Assembly (NCBI GenBank): GCA_002317115.1
Contig: DCIP01000105.1
Coordinates: 1-25,068 of the forward strand
Length of the DNA stretch: 25,068 nucleotides
Source of the DNA: Candidatus Scybalocola fimicaballi
GTDB taxonomy: Bacteria > Bacteroidota > Bacteroidia > Bacteroidales > Paludibacteraceae
Reading direction: 5' to 3'
Every line of letters begins with the position of its first letter. Within the stretch, counting starts at the first letter, position 1. Below are positions 18,529 through 25,068 of this stretch, piece by piece. Under the pieces are notes generated by a model, which saw only the letters and a program-made list of their open reading frames with translations, ran no database searches and was not told where the DNA came from. Position numbers and translations under genes: made by a program.

Positions 18529-21108
18529 TTACCAGCCTCTTCTGCGTCGTCTCTCTTCTCTTCGTTCTTCACGTCGCTCCTGACGCAATTCCTTGCGGCT
18601 CTTCACTGAAACTTGCTTGTCGTCTGATGTTGTTATTACATTGTCTTGCTTGTCACGTCCGAACCAACGTTGTAATAGACCTCCTGATCTTTCCGACTCA
18701 TTCATCTCCTGCTGTTCAAGTTCTTGCAAAACTTGAGCGCAGTCGTAAGGACGGGATATTTCCTGCTTTGGCTCACCAAATCTTCCACGGTATTTGGCCA
18801 ATTTCTTGTCGTTCATTACTTTTTGCATGAATTCACCGAAGATTGGTAGGGCAGAGGCACTACCTTGTCCCATCTCTCCGTTTTTGAAGTGGATGCAACG
18901 GTATTCGCCGCCAACCCAAGCTCCAGCCACAAGTTTTGGCGAGATTCCCATATACCAAGCGTCGGAGTAGTTGGATGTGCTTCCTGTCTTTCCTCCGAAA
19001 TCAGTCGCTCCATGGATATTGTAATTCCAAAGTCGACGTGAGGTTCCATGTTCATCTTTTAATCCTTCACGGAGCATCTCTCGTACTAAGAAAGCCTCTT
19101 CGTAATCAAGCACTTTCTCTCCCTCTGCTTTATTCTCGTAGATGACGTTGCCTTCCTTATCCACGATTTTAGTCACAATTCGTGGTTTCATGTGAACTCC
19201 TTCATTAGGGATAGTGGAGTAGGCCGACACCATTTCCAAAAGTGACACATCTTCTGTGCCCAAGCAGATCGACGGAATTGGTTTGACAGGACTTTCCACT
19301 CCCATCTTGTGAGCCAAATCCACTACGTTCTGTGGACCAAGTTCCTTATTAAGTTGCACGGCTATACTGTTGATTGAGCGAGCCATAGCAGTCTTTAGTG
19401 GCAAACGTTCACCTGAATAAACACCATTGGCATTTTGTGGAGTCCAAGCTACAGGTTTGCCATTCTCCTCTGTCATCCACGTCGTAGCAGAGTCGGTGCG
19501 TAGATCACATGGCGACATTCCGCTACGTATAGCCTGGCTATAAACGAATAGTTTGAAAGTAGAGCCCGGCTGACGTTTAGCCAATACCTTGTCATACTGC
19601 CAGTAGTTGTAATTCACGTCGCCAACCCAAGCTTTTACCAAACCAGACTGAGGTTCGATTGCCACAAAACCACAGTGAAGATATTTCACAATGTGACGAA
19701 GCGAATCCAGGCTACTCATCGTAGTGTCTGTGATACCAGATTTATAGTTGAAAATCTTCATCTTATGAGGCTTGTTGAGCTGGGCATAGATAGAATCTTT
19801 ATTGCCGTTGTATTTCTTATTAAGAGCCTTATAAAGAGCTGATTTACGTATAGTCTCGTCGATGAATGTCTTCATTTCCTTCTTGTTACGATCACGCCAA
19901 GGATTCTCTTTACCCCAGTTTTTGAAGAAACGCTTCTGATTTTCAGCCATTTGCTTCTCCACAGCCTGCTCAGCATACTTCTGCATACGAGAGTCGATAG
20001 AAGTGTAGATCTTCAAACCATCAGTGTAGAGATTGACGTTATTCGCGTCGCACCATTCCTGAAGCTCACTGCTCACCGCATCACGGAAGTAAAGAGCCAT
20101 TCCGTCGAGATTGGATTCAGATTTGAAATTCAACGTGAAAGGCACAGCCAAAATAGAATCGCACTCCTGCTGAGTAAGCATTTTGTGTGAAACCAAATTA
20201 TTTAGGATAATTCTGCGACGTCGCTCATTATTTTCTGGATTTCTCACAGGATTATAATAAGTAGTCGCTTTTAGCAAACCGATGATGCAAGCCGACTGCT
20301 CATAGTTAAGCTTGTCTGGAGTCGTATTGAAGTAAGTTTTAGCAGCCGCCTTGATTCCGTAGGCATTCGATCCAAAGTAGACAGTGTTGAGATACATCTT
20401 CAGAATATCCAACTTCTCAAATCTATCCTCAATCTGTTTGGCAGCATTCCACTCCTTAACCTTGATAATCAACGTTCTAATGCCAGGCACCTTACAAAGA
20501 GGACCATTATTATAAGTTGTACGCATCTTAAACTTGTTCTTCACAAGCTGCTGAGTGATAGTGCTGGCTCCACGGGCGTTACCGAGCAACGCATCCTTGA
20601 AAGCACCAAGTAGGGCAGAGTAGTCGACACCGTGATGCTCAAAGAAACGCTCATCTTCAGTGTGGACAAGAGTGATCAATAGAGGCTCTGAGATGTCGAA
20701 AATGCCGACGGAAGAACGGTTTTCAGTGAAATACTTACCGATAAGAGCACCGTCGTCGCTATAGATTTCAGAAGCCTCGACAGTCTTAGGGTCGGCAAGA
20801 ACCTCAGTAGAAGGAGAGTCGCCGAACAACCATAGAAAATTAACCTCAACCGCCTTAAAAAATAGGAATATTATTAATAGTGGAGCTACAATAGCAATTA
20901 GGACTATTAAATACCATTTCTTCTTGAAAGTCTCTTTAATTGAAGGCCATTTAGCATTACATTTTTCCTTTAGAGCTGTCCAATAATTCTGAACCTTTTC
21001 TTTAAAAATAGGCCAGTATTTATTGAATTTCAGCATGAAAATCTCCCAGTATTTTTTGGACTCAACAACAAGGACGTTCCAATATCTCTTCAAATCTTCA
21101 GTTGTCAT
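18529..21108 (-). CDS. Penicillin-binding protein 1A (class A PBP)
   Basis: A bifunctional peptidoglycan synthase that polymerises glycan strands and cross-links stem peptides at the outer face of the inner membrane. The 859 aa comprise a cytoplasmic tail (1-64), membrane anchor (about 65-88), glycosyltransferase family 51 domain with EDERFFEHHG (catalytic Glu151) and GASTITQQLVKN (180-191), and a transpeptidase domain with STFK (Ser516-Lys519), SIN (578-580) and KTGST (707-711). The C-terminus is a long Arg/Glu-rich tail (about 830-859). The cytoplasmic tail is built of 11-residue repeats with Trp at 10, 21, 32, 43, 54 and 65. It has its own consensus promoter and is divergent from the gene at 21276. 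Gene names vary in this phylum (mrcA/ponA), so none is given. Confidence 0.95.
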   Translation of the reverse strand: MTTEDLKRYWNVLVVESKKYWEIFMLKFNKYWPIFKEKVQNYWTALKEKCNAKWPSIKETFKKKWYLIVLIAIVAPLLIIFLFFKAVEVNFLWLFGDSPSTEVLADPKTVEASEIYSDDGALIGKYFTENRSSVGIFDISEPLLITLVHTEDERFFEHHGVDYSALLGAFKDALLGNARGASTITQQLVKNKFKMRTTYNNGPLCKVPGIRTLIIKVKEWNAAKQIEDRFEKLDILKMYLNTVYFGSNAYGIKAAAKTYFNTTPDKLNYEQSACIIGLLKATTYYNPVRNPENNERRRRIILNNLVSHKMLTQQECDSILAVPFTLNFKSESNLDGMALYFRDAVSSELQEWCDANNVNLYTDGLKIYTSIDSRMQKYAEQAVEKQMAENQKRFFKNWGKENPWRDRNKKEMKTFIDETIRKSALYKALNKKYNGNKDSIYAQLNKPHKMKIFNYKSGITDTTMSSLDSLRHIVKYLHCGFVAIEPQSGLVKAWVGDVNYNYWQYDKVLAKRQPGSTFKLFVYSQAIRSGMSPCDLRTDSATTWMTEENGKPVAWTPQNANGVYSGERLPLKTAMARSINSIAVQLNKELGPQNVVDLAHKMGVESPVKPIPSICLGTEDVSLLEMVSAYSTIPNEGVHMKPRIVTKIVDKEGNVIYENKAEGEKVLDYEEAFLVREMLREGLKDEHGTSRRLWNYNIHGATDFGGKTGSTSNYSDAWYMGISPKLVAGAWVGGEYRCIHFKNGEMGQGSASALPIFGEFMQKVMNDKKLAKYRGRFGEPKQEISRPYDCAQVLQELEQQEMNESERSGGLLQRWFGRDKQDNVITTSDDKQVSVKSRKELRQERREERREERRRRRGW

Positions 21109-21144
21109 TTGTAAGTTTTAAGTTGTACCTAAAGAATCGAAATA

Positions 21145-21176
21145 CAAATATAGATGAAAAAATCAAGTTACACAAA
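21145..21176 (-). promoter_or_regulatory. Consensus promoter of PBP1A
   Basis: The minus strand has TTTG (21176-21173), a 20-bp spacer and TATATTTG (21152-21145), a full match to the Bacteroidota primary promoter. The ATG is at 21108, so the leader is about 30 nt. Confidence 0.75.
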
Positions 21177-21196
21177 TAAAGAAAACCCCATATTCC

Positions 21197-21227
21197 TTTG
21201 TATGAGTTATCATAAATGGTAACTTTG
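21197..21227 (+). promoter_or_regulatory. Consensus promoter of the exported-protein gene
   Basis: TTTG (21197-21200), a 19-bp spacer and TAACTTTG (21220-21227) match the Bacteroidota consensus. The two divergent promoters in this spacer lie 21 bp apart, so PBP1A and the 21276 gene may be jointly affected by factors binding between them. Confidence 0.75.
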
Positions 21228-21275
21228 TAATATAAATGCGAATAAATTAAAAAGAATCTGATTAATTATCAGAAG

Positions 21276-21995
21276 ATGAAAAGAAAATTTATAAGTCTCG
21301 TTTGCTGCTTGTTAGCGGCATTAAATTGTTCTGCTGAGTTAGAACATCGAATTTCATATACCTTCGGATTTGTGAGTCATGCTTACCATCAGGAGAGACA
21401 TGACGAACATACACCAAAATTTTACGATCAATACTATTTTCCTGGTCCTAATGATCATGGAAGATATGAGTATACAGATGAGCAGTTACAATCGATACCA
21501 CTTGTATTTAATTTACAATATGACTGTTCGTTGCGAGAGCATATTGGAGTTGGTTTGTGTCTGGGGTTTGAGCGAGAGAGAATGTATCAAGAAACCAATA
21601 TTATAAGGTCAAACGGGGAACAGTCAAGCCCGTTTGGAAATACATATACACTTTGGGAAAACGAACATAAAACAGGAGAATTGAGAAGACGTATACTGTA
21701 TTTTTTACCAGAGGTGACAGCATATTGGTTTAAGAAAAGGCATGTGGCTATGTATAGCAAAGCGGCCGTTGGTTTGCGCTTAAATTTTGAAAAGAGAACG
21801 GTCAATAGATGGATGTCTCCAAAAGAACCACTGCCAAACGCCAATAGTGCAAATTTATATTTCCAGATATCACCTGTAGGTATAGAAGTTGGCGGACCAT
21901 ATTGGAGAGGTGTCATTGAAGTAGGATGGGGTGCCCAAGGAGTTTACCAATATGGAGTCAGACATATCTTTAAGGGAAAAAACAAAGTAGAATAA
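21276..21995 (+). CDS. Exported protein, possibly a small outer-membrane beta-barrel
   Basis: A 239-aa protein with a signal peptide (MKRKFISLVCCLLAALNCSA, cleavage near CSA-EL). The mature part alternates polar and hydrophobic residues in strand-sized stretches (SIPLVFNLQYDCSL, HIGVGLCLGFER, HVAMYSKAAVGLRLNF, WRGVIEVGWGAQGVYQYGVR) and is rich in Tyr, Gly and Arg, as in small outer-membrane barrels. No named family was recognised. It is preceded by a full consensus promoter, and the lipoprotein gene follows 2 bp after its stop, so the two are probably cotranscribed and may act together at the outer membrane. Confidence 0.75.
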   Translation: MKRKFISLVCCLLAALNCSAELEHRISYTFGFVSHAYHQERHDEHTPKFYDQYYFPGPNDHGRYEYTDEQLQSIPLVFNLQYDCSLREHIGVGLCLGFERERMYQETNIIRSNGEQSSPFGNTYTLWENEHKTGELRRRILYFLPEVTAYWFKKRHVAMYSKAAVGLRLNFEKRTVNRWMSPKEPLPNANSANLYFQISPVGIEVGGPYWRGVIEVGWGAQGVYQYGVRHIFKGKNKVE

Positions 21996-21997
21996 AA

Positions 21998-22480
21998 ATG
22001 TCGACTAAAATGAAGAATATCATTGATATATTAGCAAAAGCTACGGCTGCGGTAGTGGGTATTATTAGCATGGCAAGTTGTGATCCATGGTATAATTATG
22101 AAGTGTATCTTAAGAATACGACGTCGCAGACGATCACTTTTTATGCTATTTCGAAGAGTGCTCCAGATATAGTTCCTGATTCATTGGGCTATTACTATTA
22201 TTTCGAGGAGAAAAATAGCTATAGAAATTTAAAGCAAGGAGAGAAAGCACTTTTGGTAAGGAATAGTGACATGGGAACTATCTCAAGTGAAGATCTTCCG
22301 TGGATCATGGAAGGAGCTTATCCAAACGGAATTGTGATAAAATATGAGAATGGAGATTCCATTATTTATCATCCGAGTGGGGTAGATACAGATTTCCATT
22401 CACCCTACAACAGAAATTCATTTTTTAGCATAGATAAGACCGATGAAGTATTGATTTCTGAATATGATGTGTTGTACTAA
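21998..22480 (+). CDS. Predicted lipoprotein, unknown function
   Basis: A 160-aa protein with a hydrophobic signal (ILAKATAAVVGIISMASC) and Cys28 as the likely lipid attachment site. The mature part has WYNYEVYLKNTTSQTITFYA, suggesting a beta-sandwich-like start, and a run of aromatic residues (GYYYYFEEK). The family is not recognised. ATG 21998 lies 2 bp after the previous stop; ATG 22010 (MKNIID) would shorten the signal by four residues and is equally plausible. It is the second gene of a two-gene unit with the exported protein, and the DUF349 gene after it has its own -7 element. Confidence 0.75.
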   Translation: MSTKMKNIIDILAKATAAVVGIISMASCDPWYNYEVYLKNTTSQTITFYAISKSAPDIVPDSLGYYYYFEEKNSYRNLKQGEKALLVRNSDMGTISSEDLPWIMEGAYPNGIVIKYENGDSIIYHPSGVDTDFHSPYNRNSFFSIDKTDEVLISEYDVLY

Positions 22481-22521
22481 TTTTTTTTCTGACTTTGGTG
22501 TTGATAGTTAGAGAATTTAGT

Positions 22522-22529
22522 TATATTTG
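22522..22529 (+). promoter_or_regulatory. -7 element for the DUF349 gene
   Basis: TATATTTG matches TAnnTTTG exactly, 33 bp before the ATG at 22563. The only upstream TTTG (22494-22497) is 24 bp away, longer than the usual 19-21. Confidence 0.5.
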
Positions 22530-22562
22530 CATCGTTTTTGAAAAATAGTAAAAGGAATTTTA

Positions 22563-24404
22563 ATGAGTACACTTGAAGAAAAAGAGACTCTTACACAGCC
22601 TGAAAATGCGCAGGAGACTGTAGCATCTGCTAATATTGTTGCTGATAATGAGCCCGTTATGACAGATGCAGAGGATCAAGAAGCTGTTGATTATTCTTCA
22701 TTTAGTGAGGCTGAGCTTGTAGAAAAAGCTCGCACTTTGATAACCGAGTGCAAGGGTAGTGTTAGTGCTATCAAGAGAGATATTGAAGATATAAAGAGTT
22801 GTTATTACAAGAGTTACAATCAAACTATAGATAAGATTAGAGGTGAGCAGGCAGAGGACGGAGAAAACGCTGAACCTGTGGAACTTCCTGCAGACGAATT
22901 CAAATCGGTTTACGTTGTTTACCAGCGTAGAAAGAAAGAGGAGCAGGCTGCAAAAGAGGCTGAGATGGAAAAGAATCTTAAAGCCAAACTTGCACTAATC
23001 GACAAATTGAAGGATTTGGCCCAGAATTCACAGGATGCACGTCAGGATGTAAATGCTTGCCGTGAGATCCAGAATGAGTGGAAAAATATCGGTGCTGTCC
23101 CTCAGGCTAAGGCAGACGAGGTTAACGGCAACTATAAACTATGGATTGAGACATTCTATGATTCATTGAGTGCTGCCAACGAGTTGAGAGACTTGGATTT
23201 CCGTAAGAACTTGGAGGAGAAGATTTCTATCTGTGAGCTTGCAGAGAGTTTGGCTGAGAGCAAAGATGTAGTTGACTCGTTCAGAAAATTGCAGTACTAC
23301 CACGAAAGATGGAAGGAGATCGGACCTGTAGCACGTGAAAGACGTGAGGAACTATGGGAGAGATTCAAAGAGGCGACTGCAGTTGTCAATAAGAAACACA
23401 GAGAGTATTTCGAGCAGATTCACGCTAAGGAAGAGCAGAATTTGGTTGAGAAGACAAAGCTTTGTGAGGAAGTTGAGAATGTAAAGGTAGAAAACGAAGA
23501 AAGCTTTGATTGCTGGCAGAAAGTGACAGATTTCGTCGTTGCCAAGCAGGATGAGTGGAGAAAGATCGGTTTCGCACCAAAGAAAGATAACGACAAGATC
23601 TACGAGAGATTCCGTGCTGCATGTGACAAATTCTTTGTAGCAAAGAATGACTTCTATAAGAAGATGAAGGACATTCAGTCGGAAAACATGAAGAAGAAAG
23701 TTGCTTTGTGTGAGCTTGCTGAGTCGTTGAAGGATAGCAAAGAGTGGAAGGAGACAACTAATAAGTTTGTTGAAATCCAGAAGGAATGGAAGACAATAGG
23801 TCCAGTTCCACGTAAGAGTTCAGATGCTATCTGGAAGAGATTCTTGGCAGCATGCGACTATTTCTTCGAGCAGAAAGAGGCTGATTTTGCAAGCAGAAAG
23901 TCGGAAGAGACTGTTAATTTGGAGAAGAAGAAAGAGTTGATCGAAAGAATCAAGGGACTTCAGATTGAGGGTAACGACAATGCGTTTGCTGATTTCAAGA
24001 AGCTTCTTGCAGAGTGGAACTCAATCGGTCACGTACCTTTCAAGGAGAAAGACAATATCTACAAGAAATACAAGGCAACAATTGATGAGGTGTTCGACAA
24101 GTTGAATAAAGACCGCAGCATCAACAGATTGGATTTCTTCAAGACAAATATCGAGACTTTGGCAAGTCAGGGAATGGCGAAGGTCAACAATGAGCGCAAG
24201 AGATTGCAGAAGTTGGTAGAAAACTTCACTTCGGAGATTGCCACAGCAGAGAATAATATCGGATTCTTCTCAAAATCTTCAAAAGATGCGTCGTCTCCAT
24301 TGCTTGACGGCATGAAGAAGAAGATCGCAAAGTTGAAAGACGAGAGAAACCTTTTGTTGGAGAAGATCAGATTGATCGACGAAGCAACAGAGGAGAAAAA
24401 CTAA
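22563..24404 (+). CDS. DUF349 repeat protein
   Basis: A 613-aa, highly charged, coiled-coil-rich cytoplasmic protein without a signal peptide. After an acidic N-terminal region (1-50) it carries five DUF349-type repeats, each marked by a W-x2-IG-x-V/A-P core: EWKNIGAVPQ, RWKEIGPVAR, EWRKIGFAPK, EWKTIGPVPR and EWNSIGHVPF, each followed by a helical segment containing F/Y pairs and ending near residues such as ACDKFF or ACDYFF. The C-terminal 90 residues form another coiled coil. The biochemical role is not established to my knowledge. It is followed by a large hairpin and the NGY-repeat gene on the same strand. Confidence 0.9.
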   Translation: MSTLEEKETLTQPENAQETVASANIVADNEPVMTDAEDQEAVDYSSFSEAELVEKARTLITECKGSVSAIKRDIEDIKSCYYKSYNQTIDKIRGEQAEDGENAEPVELPADEFKSVYVVYQRRKKEEQAAKEAEMEKNLKAKLALIDKLKDLAQNSQDARQDVNACREIQNEWKNIGAVPQAKADEVNGNYKLWIETFYDSLSAANELRDLDFRKNLEEKISICELAESLAESKDVVDSFRKLQYYHERWKEIGPVARERREELWERFKEATAVVNKKHREYFEQIHAKEEQNLVEKTKLCEEVENVKVENEESFDCWQKVTDFVVAKQDEWRKIGFAPKKDNDKIYERFRAACDKFFVAKNDFYKKMKDIQSENMKKKVALCELAESLKDSKEWKETTNKFVEIQKEWKTIGPVPRKSSDAIWKRFLAACDYFFEQKEADFASRKSEETVNLEKKKELIERIKGLQIEGNDNAFADFKKLLAEWNSIGHVPFKEKDNIYKKYKATIDEVFDKLNKDRSINRLDFFKTNIETLASQGMAKVNNERKRLQKLVENFTSEIATAENNIGFFSKSSKDASSPLLDGMKKKIAKLKDERNLLLEKIRLIDEATEEKN

Positions 24405-24416
24405 AAAAAAGAAAAA

Positions 24417-24453
24417 TTTACTATCGGGGTAGCGGTTGCTACTCCATAGTAAA
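24417..24453 (+). promoter_or_regulatory. Long hairpin in the leader of the NGY-repeat gene
   Basis: An eight-base-pair stem TTTACTAT / ATAGTAAA is stacked, after a small internal loop, on a seven-base-pair stem GGGTAGC / GCTACTC closed by GGTT. No T-run follows, but an A-run precedes it. It could be the DUF349 3' end, or a structured leader controlling the gene that starts 50 bp later. Confidence 0.5.
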
Positions 24454-24502
24454 CCCCATAATTAACTAAATAAAGGACAGTATTAATTTAAAGTTTGAAC
24501 AA

Positions 24503-25068
24503 ATGAAACCATTTGATGACGACATGCAGCAAGATTTCGAGAGAAATTCCGGTGCAGAGCAGCGTGAAAGAAGAAGTTTTAACCCTAATTTCACAGCAGA
24601 CAACCATTTGAAGCGTACACCAAGAAGAAGAGTAGGTGACACACGCGTTCCAGTAGACGGACAGAACAGAGGTGGCTACAACCGTAGCTACAACAATGAA
24701 GGTGGTTACAACAACCGTGGCTACAACCGTGATAACAACGGTGAAGGTGGTTACAACAACAACGGTGAGGGTGGCTACAACAATAATCGCGGTGGTTACA
24801 ACCGTGGTGGCTACAACAACAACCGTGGCGGTTATAACAATAATCGTGGTTACAACAACCGTGGCTACAACAACCGTGACAACGGCGAGGGTGGTTACAA
24901 TGGTGGCTACAACCGCGACAACAACGGCGAAGGTGGCTACAATAACAACGGTGAAGGAGGTTACAGCAACAACCGCGGTTACAACAACAACCGTGGCGGC
25001 TATAACAACAACCGTGGTGGTTATAACAACAATCGTGGCGGCTACAACAACAACCGTGGCGGCTACAA
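24503..25068 (+). CDS. Asn/Gly/Tyr/Arg repeat protein, 5' part; possibly N-terminal region of an RluB-like pseudouridine synthase
   Basis: The open frame from ATG 24503 continues past the right edge (188 codons here). After a charged start (MKPFDDDMQQDFERNS) and a basic patch (KRTPRRRVGD, about 36-45), residues from about 55 onward are low-complexity GGYNNNR, GYNNRGY and NNGEGGYN units with no other domain. In the last 85 bases the units become regular 21-bp copies of GGYNNNR differing at third codon positions. Such RGG/NGY-like stretches occur in RNA-binding proteins, and I recall similar N-terminal extensions on Bacteroidota rRNA pseudouridine synthases, with the catalytic domain following; that domain is not in this window, so the identity is inference. 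Confidence 0.75.
   Translation, partial: MKPFDDDMQQDFERNSGAEQRERRSFNPNFTADNHLKRTPRRRVGDTRVPVDGQNRGGYNRSYNNEGGYNNRGYNRDNNGEGGYNNNGEGGYNNNRGGYNRGGYNNNRGGYNNNRGYNNRGYNNRDNGEGGYNGGYNRDNNGEGGYNNNGEGGYSNNRGYNNNRGGYNNNRGGYNNNRGGYNNNRGGY

Noticed and set aside
22481..22488. Run of eight T after the lipoprotein gene, as a terminator
   Set aside because: No convincing stem precedes it; only a four- to five-base AGTA/TACT pairing at long distance.
24660..25068. Repeat block at the right edge as a CRISPR array or noncoding satellite
   Set aside because: Units are contiguous without unique spacers, the reading frame stays open, and changes fall mainly at third codon positions, so it is coding.

Overview
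The window looks like chromosomal DNA from a member of the Bacteroidales (Bacteroidota). The grounds are a fused murF-alr gene, several promoters of the TTTG-N(18-20)-TAnnTTTG type used by the Bacteroidota primary sigma factor, lipoproteins with Bacteroidota-style lipoboxes, a DUF349 repeat protein, a DUF4105 membrane protein, a secreted GH5 glucanase with a type IX secretion-like C-terminal domain, and an Asn/Gly/Tyr-rich repeat protein at the right edge. No rRNA, tRNA, CRISPR array or insertion sequence transposase was seen.

Layout. 1-2480: the start of an unknown gene leaving on the minus strand, lepA, an intergenic stretch of three consecutive hairpins, and a small lysine-rich gene. 2480-5360: an AT-rich island with a complete HpaII-like restriction-modification pair (C5 cytosine methylase plus endonuclease, predicted site CCGG), then a solitary antitoxin-like gene whose stop codon lies inside a palindromic repeat. 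5382-8650 (minus): murF-alr and a membrane protein of the VC0807 type, overlapping by 8 nt. 8700-16113 (plus): maf, DUF4105, NrnA-like DHH phosphoesterase, two FKBP-type lipoproteins, a SpoU/TrmH RNA methyltransferase, a type-B carboxylesterase and a patatin, ending in a clear terminator. 16137-21108 (minus): a two-helix membrane protein, GH5 glucanase, a small DUF5678-like gene followed by what looks like a frameshifted retropepsin remnant, and penicillin-binding protein 1A. 21197-25068 (plus): an exported protein, a lipoprotein, the DUF349 protein, and the NGY-rich repeat gene running off the edge.

Functions are mainly housekeeping: cell-wall synthesis (MurF-Alr, PBP1A), translation (LepA, RNA methyltransferase), nucleotide hygiene (Maf, NrnA), envelope proteins, and one polysaccharide-degrading enzyme. 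The accessory signal is the R-M island and a family of short palindromes.

The most interesting observation is that family: outer arms related to GTAGAGACG/CGTCTCTAC with variable centres, four copies in 25 kb. One is a perfect 28-bp palindrome inside the open reading frame of the essential murF-alr gene, where it is translated as about ten extra residues. Another supplies the stop codon of the lone antitoxin-like gene. Other points for a second look are an 11-residue Trp repeat in the cytoplasmic tail of PBP1A, the retropepsin remnant, short tandem arrays at gene ends, and a strong hairpin in the leader of the NGY-repeat gene.
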